Assembly (NCBI GenBank): GCA_900314635.1
Contig: OMVY01000004.1
Span: forward strand, 4,878-68,877
Length of the DNA stretch: 64,000 nucleotides
Source: an uncultured Methanobrevibacter sp.
GTDB lineage: Archaea > Methanobacteriota > Methanobacteria > Methanobacteriales > Methanobacteriaceae
Reading direction: 5' to 3'
Shown here: positions 55,401-63,997 of the stretch, piece after piece
How the letters are laid out: every line of letters starts with the position of its first letter
Position numbering within the stretch: position 1 is the stretch's first letter
Program-made: the position numbers and the translations under genes
The notes under the pieces: generated by a model
Databases searched by the model: none
What the model was told of the DNA's origin: nothing
Seen by the model: only the letters and a program-made list of their open reading frames with translations

Positions 55401-56460
55401 TTACTATTTCAACAATGGAAAAGTCACTGACAAACAAGCAAGAAGCAATGCGGAATATGAGTTGCTTAAAAGTTTTTATGATTTCTTCAAGCTTTATGAT
55501 AAATATCAGAAGGATTATGGAAATCATAAAAGTAAAAATTCCACATTTTCACCTAGGGAAGATTCTGACTTTTATCATAATCTCAACAGATTAGGGAAAA
55601 AGATAGAATCTTTTTCAAACAATAAGTTAATAATGTGGAATCCTGGACTAAGGGGGATTACCTATACTGTTGGCCGATTGATAAGAAATATTGGAGGTTC
55701 AAGGGGAGACATATGGTCATTCTTTTCACGACCATTCCTGACAATCCCAAATTATTCACGATTGGATCACATGCAAGGAGGTAAATTAATAAAAGCGTTA
55801 GCTTATGGGCTTTTTGACATAGATGAAAATGGAAATCTGAGCACAGGTGATTTTTTATTCAATGTGGTATGCCTGGTCCTTACTGTGTTTACTGGCGGAG
55901 CTTCAATACTGCCAAAATTAAGAAAAATCAAGAGTTTTAGTAAAATAGAATATAAAATATTTGGTTTTATTAGGAAAAGTAGGCCATATAAATACCTATC
56001 TAAAAATTGGAACAAACTATCTAATGTTTTTGGGAAAGTTGGTTTTGTTTATGAAATGATTTCAAATCCTATAAGAACTTCTGTTGTAAAAATTTTGAGT
56101 GTGTTTAGTGAAGATTTTAAGACATTTAAGTTAACTAAAGGTTATTATGATAATTTTTTAACTTTTATAAAAGATTATACATTTGGTTTCACTACATTTA
56201 AGAATAATGCTCTTTTTTTAAATAAGAGAATATTTTCTCAACCAAAGAAAAAATCAGAAGGTAATAAAGTCAACACATATATAAAAAAGCATCCGGAGAA
56301 GTTATATGTTGCAGCAAAAACAGCACAAAAAATAGTTTTTCCAAGTTATAAAGGTAAAAGAAATAAAAATAAAAACACCCTCCCTAAAAAACATTCCACA
56401 AGGAACATTCTATATAAAGGATTAAACTTTATAAAAAATAAAATTTTAAAAAATTCTTAA
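52441..56460 (+). CDS. Giant secreted beta-helix protein with a toxin-like C-terminal domain
   Basis: 1339 residues; of two adjacent ATGs the second is 3 bases after GTGAT. Signal peptide at about 1-23. From about 90 to 890 it is a right-handed parallel beta-helix: early part with polymorphic-outer-membrane-type GGAI and SNFxxN units, later part NosD-like with dozens of N-x-I-x-x-N-x-F rungs. From about 895 it changes: a short beta part, a helical charged part, an EF-hand-like loop (1126-1137), a hydrophobic stretch with TVFTGGASILPKL, and a very basic C-terminus. It lacks the TG-[NV]-P anchor of the other surface proteins. This resembles a filament presenting a C-terminal effector; that role is inference. 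A coupled acidic gene follows. Confidence 0.82.
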   Translation: MNIKKLLLLSFALFLLMGFACAENPVEADGGFKVSNSAEFQLNCSFSNDYDGLSSQSGLGEADAVVLSETRVVDDGTFSGIEDAISASNPGDTIYLGNKRYVGDGSAIHVDKNHLKFVGESKSNKATLDARGLGRIFNVKQATDITFKNIRFINGKYENEGSGIVSFGTVHIEDCEFINNAGDSGTCIFLSQDADGSTIINCTFTNNKALYGWDGWAEGAAIDSHVSNTRILDCTFKNNFAVNSGGAIALRNGKNNIIRNCIFTSNTSPIAGALYLKNTTAQITGSIFNLNHGSDNRGGALAISDSSVILDGSSFISNSADYGGAIYNFPGSELTVKNSNFIKNNADNGGCIYSSGELSINNSNFTSNECKNGKAIIYCTKSSKITYSTFTSNSRDTDSYLLYLNCNKNIISNNNFESNQKATYALNDNEISFNIFKDNKNGLILKNNNKIYSNIFLGNDIAVDSGNNNQIYFNAFENNKHAIDSDDNNRIYSNVFSENTFGINSGNNNEISFNNFSNNEKSLFSNNKNNILNNTFKNNEIGIVLNDNNILSFNGFYNNSLALKGLKSNKINNSTFSYNEKSAQLAGSSNELFDNSFSCNTIGIQLFKSDNNIIKFNSFSSNYQNSIKGTGFRNQLKGNNFTNNGLSGKYCNVYIRGNENKAIDNIFKNNKYHALHFNGNKTIIQNNVFKDTGNISLRVNGNHIKIKNNRFTGNKNTQMQVFGNNNQIYKNIIKNGHDKGISIYGNHNKVVKNKIKSNKLIGIYVNGNRNNLTKNNVTGSKKGIFIHGDKNIVFKCNIKKNNNIGTHILGNNNQISKNNITKSNKGLFIHGNQNNILQNVIKGNKMGVHNYKSKNNKINYNYIVSEKHNLYGNGSIDADYNWWGKNKRFKVSKSLKIKKFVVMYLSAPHTLKINKTYQIRIIFKDNEDKKLKLSIPSLSTKHYFNDYIKTNKSNIKNNNLKTSIKVIKKRNNYELKIVCDGQTLVKNYYFNNGKVTDKQARSNAEYELLKSFYDFFKLYDKYQKDYGNHKSKNSTFSPREDSDFYHNLNRLGKKIESFSNNKLIMWNPGLRGITYTVGRLIRNIGGSRGDIWSFFSRPFLTIPNYSRLDHMQGGKLIKALAYGLFDIDENGNLSTGDFLFNVVCLVLTVFTGGASILPKLRKIKSFSKIEYKIFGFIRKSRPYKYLSKNWNKLSNVFGKVGFVYEMISNPIRTSVVKILSVFSEDFKTFKLTKGYYDNFLTFIKDYTFGFTTFKNNALFLNKRIFSQPKKKSEGNKVNTYIKKHPEKLYVAAKTAQKIVFPSYKGKRNKNKNTLPKKHSTRNILYKGLNFIKNKILKNS

Positions 56461-56497
56461 ATTAATTTAAATAAACAGTTAAATGGTGGTTAAAATA

Positions 56498-57322
56498 ATG
56501 TCTTATTTCGAGGAATTTTTAGAGGAAGATTTGGATAAATATTTTAAAAGATTAAATGAGTTTTCATATGTTGAGAATTTTGATTTAATTCATGATGGAT
56601 TGTTGAATCTTCGTGATAATCAGCAGTTTATTGAGATGGGCCGTATTCCAAAGACAGGTTATAATAAAGAGGATCGTAAATGGAAGTTTGAGGAGGATAA
56701 GATTCCTTTTATAAAGGCTGCAAAAAATGGATTGTCTAATTTTCCACTTTTATATCTTCCTCCTTTAACCAAGATTGTGCAATATGATTTTTTCATTGCT
56801 CTCTATTCGATGATTCAGTTAAATTACATATATTGTGCTAATGAAAAACTGGATGATGATGATTATAAAAGCATTATCCTAGGTGATGTTGCAGCATATT
56901 TCACATATTTTGTTGAGGATTTCGAAAATCCTAAAACATTGCCTGAGCCTTCAGAAGATTTTTTCAAACAGATTACGAATATTAAGTATGAAACTAAGAA
57001 TGTTAATAAATTTTTCAATTGCATTTGGGATATTATATCCCCATATACAAATGCTTATAGGACAGATATTAATTATTGCAGGACACTGGGGTTTGCCGCT
57101 CTTTACTTATGCGCCTGTTCGGCTTTGAAGAATAATCATGATTCAATCACTTTTGATGATGTTGTGACTGGTTATCTGACCATATTCAAATTGTTTTATA
57201 TTGACATTCGGCCTCTTGTTAAAAAGGGCTATGCCAATTACAGAGGATTCTATTATAAGAATAAGAAGGCAGGTTATCCGAAAAAGATTCTTGGGGCGGA
57301 TTATTACTCTACTGAAAAATAG
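56498..57322 (+). CDS. Acidic cytosolic protein downstream of the beta-helix gene, candidate immunity protein
   Basis: 274 residues from the ATG at 56498, 7 bases after GGTGGT; an in-frame ATG at 56483 lies before that RBS. It has no signal peptide and no clear membrane helix, is rich in Asp/Glu and aromatic residues at the N-terminal half (MSYFEEFLEEDLDKYFKRL) and becomes basic at the very end. I recognise no family. It starts 37 bases after the giant gene, with no terminator between, so the two are probably co-transcribed. Size, charge and position fit an immunity partner, but an assembly or regulatory role is equally open. Confidence 0.75.
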   Translation: MSYFEEFLEEDLDKYFKRLNEFSYVENFDLIHDGLLNLRDNQQFIEMGRIPKTGYNKEDRKWKFEEDKIPFIKAAKNGLSNFPLLYLPPLTKIVQYDFFIALYSMIQLNYIYCANEKLDDDDYKSIILGDVAAYFTYFVEDFENPKTLPEPSEDFFKQITNIKYETKNVNKFFNCIWDIISPYTNAYRTDINYCRTLGFAALYLCACSALKNNHDSITFDDVVTGYLTIFKLFYIDIRPLVKKGYANYRGFYYKNKKAGYPKKILGADYYSTEK

Positions 57323-58284
57323 ATAAAGAATATGGATTTTGAGGATGTTATGTAAAGAATTTTGAGTAATGCAGTATGATATGTATTATGATTCCATAGT
57401 TAGGAAAATTGATTATTAATTTTTTTTCAAACTTTAGTCATTTCAGTTAATTTAATCGCTTGTAGGATGCTTAAAGAGGATGGGGAGGCATAATCTTTAT
57501 GATGTTGTATCTGGCTAGCCGTGTTTAAGTTATCTAGGATGATGTGCTGCCTTTTGTGTATTCATTGTATGGATAGGAGAAGTCGATTCTCTAGAGTAGC
57601 TGGAAATAATATGGTTTTTTAAATTTTTAGTAATAATTATTGGAATCCCTTAACTTAAGCTTAAAAGAAAGAATTAATACCTCTTATGTTAACCAAATTT
57701 TGAATTTAAATTAAGGTGAATAAAGAAGGATTTCCTATATTCCCATAATTTTGCAAATTCATATGCTATTTTAAAACTTTGTTGATAATTTTTTATATAT
57801 TATAATTTTGAATTTTCATGTTTTATCAGCAAAGTTTTTTAATCTCTCATTCTTCTAAAAATAAGTATATTTAAATATAATAATACATATAATATAAACT
57901 GATAAAAATCTATAGAACACTATTTATTTTTATTTTCAATTATTATCTAAACAGTTTTCACTGTTCTCAATTTTAAATATGCATTAGGGGATCCTAATTT
58001 TTGAAACACGCAAATGGTATTTAAAATGGATTTAAGTTATTCAAGGGGCTTAAACATATTATAATAACTTAAAAAATATCTTTATTTCCAAAAGTTTTTT
58101 GATGACTATTTAAAGGTTTACTAAACATGATAGTCCTTATTGTAATTTTATAAGATTTTTGAATAAATCATTTTATGCTGTTTTTTAATTAGGTCCTCAA
58201 AAAGAATAAACCAAGAGTATTAGTTCTGAAATTTCAATCAAGAACAATAAGCTCTCATTAATTAAAATTATCAAAGAGGAGAAA
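57323..58284. other. 962-bp gap at the right end of the insert
   Basis: No intact gene. The part 57460-57615 is less AT-rich than its surroundings and broken by stops in all frames, which may mark a decayed gene. The remainder is AT-rich. A TATA-like ATATTTAAATATAATA occurs at about 57867-57885. The fni start follows with a good RBS at 58274-58281. Confidence 0.5.
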
Positions 58285-59334
58285 ATGATATCCGATAGAA
58301 AATTAGAGCACATCATGATCTGCAAGAATTATGATGTAAGCTACAAGAAAAAGACTACAGGCTTTGAAGATATTGAGCTCATACACAGGGCATTGCCTGA
58401 AGTTCACAAGGATGAAATAGACTTGTCCAGCGAGGTTTTTGGTAAAAAACTGGATTCACCTTTATTTATCACAGCCATTACCGGAGGACATCCGGAATCC
58501 AAAAAAATCAACAAGGAACTGGCTATTATTGCTGAAAACAGAGGAATTGGGCTGGGACTTGGAAGCCAGAGAGCGGCTATCGCTCATCCCGAACTTGCAG
58601 ACACTTACAACGTTGCCAGGGAATATGCTCCAAATGCATTGCTTTTAGGCAATATTGGAGCTCCTCAAAGCGAATTGGCTGAAAAAGCCATTGAGATACT
58701 TGATGCTGACATTCTGGCAATTCATTTGAATCCATTGCAGGAATCCATCCAGCCGGAAGGGGATGTGGATGCAAGAGGATATATTGATTCAATCGAGAGA
58801 ATCTGCGACGAAGTGGATGTTCCTGTCATGGCAAAGGAAACCGGCACTGGCATATCTGCGGAAGACGCAGTTCAGCTTGAAAATGCCGGGATAAGCTTTA
58901 TTGATGTTGAAGGAGCTGGAGGAACCAGCTGGGCGGCTGTTGAAACATACCGCGCAGAAGACAAATATCTTGGAGAGCTGTTCTGGGACTGGGGAATTCC
59001 AACTGCTGCAAGCACAGCGGAAGTTGTAAACTCAGTGAATGTTCCTGTTATTTCATCAGGAGGAATAAGGTCCGGCCTTGATGCCGCAAAGGCTATCGCA
59101 CTTGGAGCCGATGCCGTAGGAATGGCATTGCCTGCGCTTAAAGGTGCTTACGGAGGTCAGGAAGCCCTTAATGAAATGGTTGACAGATTCAATGAATCAT
59201 TGAGGCTTGCAATGTTCCTTGTCGGAGCAGACAATCTTGAAGACCTTAAGAATTCAAGCCTGGTTATCAAAGGAGAGACCAAAAACTGGCTTGAAGCAAG
59301 GGGAATAGACGTAAAACAATACGCAAGACGTTAA
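58285..59334 (+). CDS. fni: Type 2 isopentenyl-diphosphate delta-isomerase (FMN-dependent)
   Basis: 349 residues. It starts [20 protein letters not shown] and has the FMN/substrate parts [59 protein letters not shown] and [22 protein letters not shown] within a TIM barrel. It interconverts isopentenyl and dimethylallyl diphosphate using reduced FMN and Mg. AGAGGAG precedes the ATG. Its partners mvk and ipk lie 7 kb upstream across the insert; RNase J and idsA follow. Confidence 0.96.
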   Translation: MISDRKLEHIMICKNYDVSYKKKTTGFEDIELIHRALPEVHKDEIDLSSEVFGKKLDSPLFITAITGGHPESKKINKELAIIAENRGIGLGLGSQRAAIAHPELADTYNVAREYAPNALLLGNIGAPQSELAEKAIEILDADILAIHLNPLQESIQPEGDVDARGYIDSIERICDEVDVPVMAKETGTGISAEDAVQLENAGISFIDVEGAGGTSWAAVETYRAEDKYLGELFWDWGIPTAASTAEVVNSVNVPVISSGGIRSGLDAAKAIALGADAVGMALPALKGAYGGQEALNEMVDRFNESLRLAMFLVGADNLEDLKNSSLVIKGETKNWLEARGIDVKQYARR

Positions 59335-59356
59335 AAAATTATTATTAAATTTTTCT

Positions 59357-59505
59357 AGCAGCCAAAAGGCTGTTATTCATTATTATAATTTTTTGGAAAA
59401 AGAATTTATTATTTAACAGCAAAACAGCTGTTATTCATGATTATAATTTTTTGGAAAAAGAATTTATTATTTAACAGCAAAACAGCTGTTATTCATGATT
59501 ATAAT
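59357..59505 (+). repeat. 58-bp tandem repeat with a conserved hairpin, three copies
   Basis: Each unit contains a stem-loop: AGCAGCC/GGCTGTT at 59357-59374, and AACAGC/GCTGTT at 59415-59432 and 59473-59490, followed by ATTCAT and ATTATAATTTTTTGG. Copies 2 and 3 are identical; copy 1 differs inside the stem but still pairs. Confidence 0.88.
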
Positions 59506-59561
59506 TAATTTGAAAAATACTTTTTTTCAAATTGGGGTAAATATAAAAAAGGAGGCAATTA

Positions 59562-60908
59562 ATGACTGTAGAAGTTATTGCAGTAGGTGGATACGAGGAA
59601 GTCGGAAAGAACATGACTGCTGTCAAGATAGGAGAAGACGTAATCATATTCGACATGGGAATCCACTTGGATAGAATCAGCATACACGAAGACACTGATA
59701 TTGACAGAATGCATAGTCTGGACTTGATTGAAAGGGGAGTCATCCCTGATGACACTTTAATGAAGGATGTGGACGGCCAGGTAAAGGCGATTGTATTCTC
59801 ACACGGACACTTGGACCATATAGGAGCTGTAGCAAAGCTTGCACACAGATACAACGCACCTATCATCGGAACTCCATATACAATCGCATTGATTGAGAGA
59901 ACCATCAAGGGAGAGCGCAAATTCAAGGTAAACAATCCAATAAGACCTTTGAATCCTGGAAGCAAGCTTAAATTGTCAAAGGACATAACTCTTGAATTCG
60001 TCCAGTCAACACACAGTATTCCACAGGCGGTCTTCCCTGTATTGCATACCCCTGAAGGAATCATCGTATATGCTCTTGACTTTAAATTTGACAATCACCA
60101 GAAGGTTTCTCCACCCCCTGACTACAACAGGCTTCGAGAACTTGGCCGCAAAGGCGTTCTGGTGCTTATTGTAGAGACAACAAACGCAACAAACCATACC
60201 GAGACAAAGACATACTCTGAAAAGGTTCCAAGAATCATACTTGAGGACCTGATGAGGGAGCCTTTGAAGGAAAAGGCGGGAATGATTGTGACAACCTTCT
60301 CATCACATGTTGAACGTATTCAAACCATTGTGGATATTGCAAAGAAAAGCGACAGGGAGATCTTCCTCCTGGGACGTTCCATGGAGAGGTTCTGTGGAAT
60401 AGCTCAGAACATGGGAATCCTCAAGCTGCCTGAGAATGCCACAATATACGGCTCACCTAAAGCAGTAAACAAGGCTCTCATGAAGGCGGAAGATGACAGG
60501 GACAAGTATCTCCTTGTAACTACAGGCCACCAGGGAGAGCCTGACGCCCTTTTAACAAGGATTGCAAGTGGAAGAACTCCTTTTAATGTGAGAAAGGGTG
60601 ACAATGTCATATTCTCAGCACCGATTATTCCAAACCCTACAAATGCTGCAAACAGACACATTCTGGAAAGCAAGCTCAAGTCAAACGGCGCAAGAATCTA
60701 TGCAAACGCCCACGTATCCGGACACGCAGGTCGAGAAGATCATAGGGATTTCCTCAGAATGCTTCGTCCAAAGCATATCATTCCTGCCCACGGAAACCTT
60801 GAAATGCTTGTAAGCTATGGAGAGCTTGCTGAAGAAGAGGGATACAGGATTGGTAACAATGTCCATATCTTAAGAAACGCTCAAGCGCAGGTCTTCAATG
60901 GAGAGTAG
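59562..60908 (+). CDS. rnj: Ribonuclease J (archaeal beta-CASP, 5'-3' exonuclease)
   Basis: 448 residues, the length of aRNase J. The metallo-beta-lactamase motif is FSHGHLDHIGAV (about 88-99), with a further AHVSGHAGREDH and IPAHGNLEML (His residues of the beta-CASP and motif 4 region), and VETTNATNHTETKTYSE in between. It degrades RNA from the 5' end in the cytosol. AAGGAGG gives a strong RBS. The neighbourhood fni-rnj-idsA is conserved in Methanobacteriales although the protein is not an isoprenoid enzyme. Confidence 0.95.
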   Translation: MTVEVIAVGGYEEVGKNMTAVKIGEDVIIFDMGIHLDRISIHEDTDIDRMHSLDLIERGVIPDDTLMKDVDGQVKAIVFSHGHLDHIGAVAKLAHRYNAPIIGTPYTIALIERTIKGERKFKVNNPIRPLNPGSKLKLSKDITLEFVQSTHSIPQAVFPVLHTPEGIIVYALDFKFDNHQKVSPPPDYNRLRELGRKGVLVLIVETTNATNHTETKTYSEKVPRIILEDLMREPLKEKAGMIVTTFSSHVERIQTIVDIAKKSDREIFLLGRSMERFCGIAQNMGILKLPENATIYGSPKAVNKALMKAEDDRDKYLLVTTGHQGEPDALLTRIASGRTPFNVRKGDNVIFSAPIIPNPTNAANRHILESKLKSNGARIYANAHVSGHAGREDHRDFLRMLRPKHIIPAHGNLEMLVSYGELAEEEGYRIGNNVHILRNAQAQVFNGE

Positions 60909-61070
60909 ACTTGGATTTGATTTTTATTTGTTAACTAAGTTAATCATCATTAAATAAGTATTTAATCGATTAAATCAAATATATAATTGATTAACTTTAA
61001 TCCTTTAATTTGAGAATTTTATCAAAAATAATTAATTTAATAATTGATTTGTGATTTCAAGAGGGAAAAT

Positions 61071-62066
61071 ATGTCTGATGTTACTGATGTACTAAAAGAG
61101 TATTCAAAAGATATTATAAAAACTATCGAGGAAAATCTTGCTGTCATTGAACCTGAAGAGCTTCAAGAATCTTCCATTTACCTTACAAGGGCTGGAGGAA
61201 AAATGCTCAGACCTTCTCTTGCCTTGATTTCAAGCCAGGCAGTTGGAGGAAACAAGGAAGATGCTCTCAACACAGCAGCAGCTATTGAACTGATTCATAC
61301 ATTTTCACTCATCCACGATGATATCATGGATGATGACGATATGAGAAGGGGAATGCCTGCGGTCCACAAGGTATGGGACAATTCACTTGCAATTCTTGCA
61401 GGTGACACACTGTTTTCAAAGGCATTTGAAATGATCATATCCTCAAAGGACAACAATGCGGAGCCTAAGCGCGTTGCAGATGCTCTGGCTGTTGTTGCAG
61501 ATGCATGTGTTAAAATCTGTGAAGGACAGGCTTCAGATATTGGCTTTGAAGGGGACTTCGATGTGAGCCAGGAAGCTTATTCCAATATGATTTACAAAAA
61601 GACTGGAGCTTTGATTGCAGCTGCTACAAAAGCAGGAGCTATCATGGGAGGAGCTGATGACGAGCAGGTCCATGCATTATACGAATACGGCCGCATGATT
61701 GGTACCGCTTTCCAGATTCAAGACGATTATCTGGATGTTGCAGCAGAAGCTGAAGACCTTGGAAGACCACTAGGCAGTGACATTGCCAAGGGCAAGATGA
61801 CTCTCATGGTTGTAAAGGCACTTGCTGAAGCAGACGAATCCGACAGGGCAAGACTTGTGGAAATCCTTGAAGATGAAAATTCTTCACAAGATGATGTAGA
61901 TGAAGCGATTGATTTATTCAATAAATATGGTTCCATTGAATATGCTCACAATGTTGCATTAGAAAACATCAATGGTGCTAAAGAAGTGCTTGAAATATTG
62001 CCCGACTCTGAAGCTAAACAACAGCTTATTGATATAGCTGATTTTGTACTTGAGAGAAAGTCTTAA
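61071..62066 (+). CDS. idsA: Geranylgeranyl/farnesyl diphosphate synthase
   Basis: 331 residues from the ATG at 61071 (AGAGGG upstream); an in-frame start at 61044 is less likely. The first Asp-rich motif is [18 protein letters not shown] and the second is [31 protein letters not shown] lies near the start. It condenses isopentenyl diphosphate with allylic diphosphates to C15/C20 chains for archaeal ether lipids. Residues before the first motif, which set chain length, fit a bifunctional short-chain enzyme as in Methanothermobacter. A strong terminator hairpin follows. Confidence 0.95.
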   Translation: MSDVTDVLKEYSKDIIKTIEENLAVIEPEELQESSIYLTRAGGKMLRPSLALISSQAVGGNKEDALNTAAAIELIHTFSLIHDDIMDDDDMRRGMPAVHKVWDNSLAILAGDTLFSKAFEMIISSKDNNAEPKRVADALAVVADACVKICEGQASDIGFEGDFDVSQEAYSNMIYKKTGALIAAATKAGAIMGGADDEQVHALYEYGRMIGTAFQIQDDYLDVAAEAEDLGRPLGSDIAKGKMTLMVVKALAEADESDRARLVEILEDENSSQDDVDEAIDLFNKYGSIEYAHNVALENINGAKEVLEILPDSEAKQQLIDIADFVLERKS

Positions 62067-62092
62067 ATTAGTCTGATTTTTGAAAATTTAAT

Positions 62093-62125
62093 GAATCTTA
62101 TTTTAAGATTCTAACTTTTTTTTTA
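62093..62125 (+). terminator. Hairpin plus T-run after idsA
   Basis: GAATCTTA (62093-62100), TTT loop, TAAGATTC (62104-62111), then a T9 run. Confidence 0.65.
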
Positions 62126-62262
62126 ATTTTTTATTTTTCATTTTAGCTATTTTTTATGATATTTTTTTAATGGCTTGTTTTTTAGATTTCTATTTTTTCA
62201 TGTCTTTTTAAGATAAGACAAAATCATGAATTTTTTCATAGATTTAAAAAAACTAAAAAAAA

Positions 62263-62417
62263 GTAAAAACACTATAAAACGTTATAAAAAAGTAAAAAAG
62301 TAAAAACACTATAAAACGTTATAAAAAAGTAAAAAAAGTAAAAACACTATAAAACGTTATAAAAAAGTAAAAAAAGTAAAAACACTATAAAACGTTATAA
62401 AAAAGTAAAAAAAGTAA
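62263..62417. repeat. 37-38-bp tandem repeat, four copies
   Basis: GTAAAAACACTATAAAACG begins at 62263, 62300, 62338 and 62376; each unit includes TATAAAACGTTATA. Lengths differ only in A-runs. Confidence 0.92.
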
Positions 62418-62435
62418 AAAGGTTAAAAAACCTTT
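62418..62435 (-). terminator. Hairpin at the 3' end of the minus-strand membrane protein gene
   Basis: AAAGGTT (62418-62424), AAAA loop, AACCTTT (62429-62435), 3 bases past the stop; T-rich on the minus strand beyond it. Confidence 0.55.
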
Positions 62436-62438
62436 AAA

Positions 62439-62831
62439 TTATTCAAGATTGCCGTCTGGATTTCCCAATCTGGCCTGGTCACCTTCGAAAGAAGATCCAA
62501 TCAGTTCTCCGGTTACACTGTCATACTGACGGAAGTTGCCGTCGGAGTAGGTCACTTCCCTAATGTATCCTTCACCGGCCTGTCCGTTGAAATAAACTTC
62601 TTCCTTGACTATGCTGAGACCAGCTGTCACATCATCTCCGTCATTATTGTTTTCTTCGACAGTTGCATTTTTTGTGACTTCCTGAGGGGAATCCTCCGTG
62701 GTGTTGTTTGTAATATTTGTCACATTGTCATCGCTGTTGTCATTTGAATTGGAGTTAAGTACGAATATTCCTCCAACTGCAAGAATTATGACGATAACAA
62801 GCACAATTATTACGATATCCTTGGTATCCAT
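62439..62831 (-). CDS. Small membrane-anchored protein with external C-terminal domain
   Basis: 130 residues. Residues 6-26 form one membrane helix (VIIVLVIVIILAVGGIFVL), followed by an Asn/Asp/Thr/Glu-rich linker (about 27-70, several N-x-T sequons) and a small beta-rich domain (about 72-130) with YFNGQAGEGYIREVTYSDGN. The order helix-linker-domain means the domain is outside the cell. There is no RBS before the ATG and a TATA-like stretch lies about 30 bases upstream, so the mRNA may be leaderless. Function unknown; similar small anchored domains are common in Methanobrevibacter. Confidence 0.75.
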   Translation of the reverse strand: MDTKDIVIIVLVIVIILAVGGIFVLNSNSNDNSDDNVTNITNNTTEDSPQEVTKNATVEENNNDGDDVTAGLSIVKEEVYFNGQAGEGYIREVTYSDGNFRQYDSVTGELIGSSFEGDQARLGNPDGNLE

Positions 62832-63007
62832 GGTTAATTATTTAACAATTCAATATTTAAATATTATCGAAAAATAATAAAAAACTATTTAAAATATTCT
62901 TAAAAAAAGGAAAACTTTAAAATGTTCTTAAAAAAAGAAAAAAGAAAACTCTTTAAAATATTCTTATCGAGAAAGAATAATAAAAAAAGAAAAAATTTAA
63001 AATATTT

Positions 63008-63997
63008 TTAATAGACCATATCACCATGATGCATTTCTTTGAAATCAAGGTTCTTAAAGTAAGGCATGTGGATTATATTGTCTTCATAAATCAGTGCGCA
63101 GCCTGTTCCATGCTTGTTGGAAAACCTTACATTGTCTCCAAGTCCTTCTCCTTTGGACCTCTCAAACTTGGATTTTGAAATGCCTTCGGCGACTTTTCTC
63201 ACTTCGTTTTCTATTTTTTCCAAGTCGTTTGGCAGGTTTTCAATGCCTTTTTTCTCATCAGCTATCTCATCAATGACATAACTTCTCAAAATCTTTTCAT
63301 GGTACTGTCTGTAGATGCTTGGAGTGTAGAAGAACTCTATTCCTTTGATTTCATTATTCACAACAGCTATTAATCCGCACTGATTGTCCTGAAGCTTGAA
63401 ATGCTTCAAGTAGTCATCCTGCTGTGATTTCAAATTTTCATAGCTGTCATTCAAGGCGCTGGTTTTGGATTTGAATGATATGTCGCATTCCAAATCGCTT
63501 ATAGAAGACCAGACATCGCTTTGGAAGTCCCTTTGCTCGAATATTGCCTGATGTTTAGCTGTTCGGGTTCTGGAATTTGCAATGTAGTCTGAAGATTCGA
63601 AAGCGTTCTTGACTGTCATGTTTTTTAATCCCCAGTAGTCTTCATCATGATAATGCCATCTTCCCTGCTCTGTGCAGCTTACTGATACTTCTATTGTTGT
63701 CTTTGGCGGAACAAGGGTTGTTGTGTTGATTATGCGGTTCTGCATGGCTCCTGTAATCTCGTCACCGTCAACCAGAATCAATGGTGTCACTGCCTTGTTG
63801 GTGACCTTCACCTTGTTTACAGTGCTTGGATTGCATTCCTCCACAATCACTATTCCCATATCAAGACCCTTTTTCAAGGTCAGGATGTCCTGACTGACTG
63901 TTGAAACGGTTTTAATCGGGACGATTGTAATGTTTCCATAAGTCTGGCTTGTCATTGATTCAATGTCGAATTGAACATCATCCAATGTGATTTCCAT
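63008..63997 (-). CDS. ARPP-1-domain protein (DUF6569-like)
   Basis: 329 residues, complete if the ATG at 63997 is the start; only three bases of upstream sequence are visible, so a longer form cannot be excluded. It matches the ARPP-1 pattern: TVSQDILTLKKGLDMGIVIV, then KAVTPLILVDGDEITGAMQN, RIINTTTLVPPKTTIEVSVS and CTEQGRWHY. In other organisms the domain is linked to ADP-ribosylation-related gene neighbourhoods; its biochemical role is unclear. No signal peptide or membrane helix. Confidence 0.8.
   Translation of the reverse strand: MEITLDDVQFDIESMTSQTYGNITIVPIKTVSTVSQDILTLKKGLDMGIVIVEECNPSTVNKVKVTNKAVTPLILVDGDEITGAMQNRIINTTTLVPPKTTIEVSVSCTEQGRWHYHDEDYWGLKNMTVKNAFESSDYIANSRTRTAKHQAIFEQRDFQSDVWSSISDLECDISFKSKTSALNDSYENLKSQQDDYLKHFKLQDNQCGLIAVVNNEIKGIEFFYTPSIYRQYHEKILRSYVIDEIADEKKGIENLPNDLEKIENEVRKVAEGISKSKFERSKGEGLGDNVRFSNKHGTGCALIYEDNIIHMPYFKNLDFKEMHHGDMVY

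Noticed and set aside
52025-58284. Provirus or integrated plasmid as explanation for the insert
   Set aside because: No integrase, capsid, replication gene, tRNA target or flanking repeat was found.
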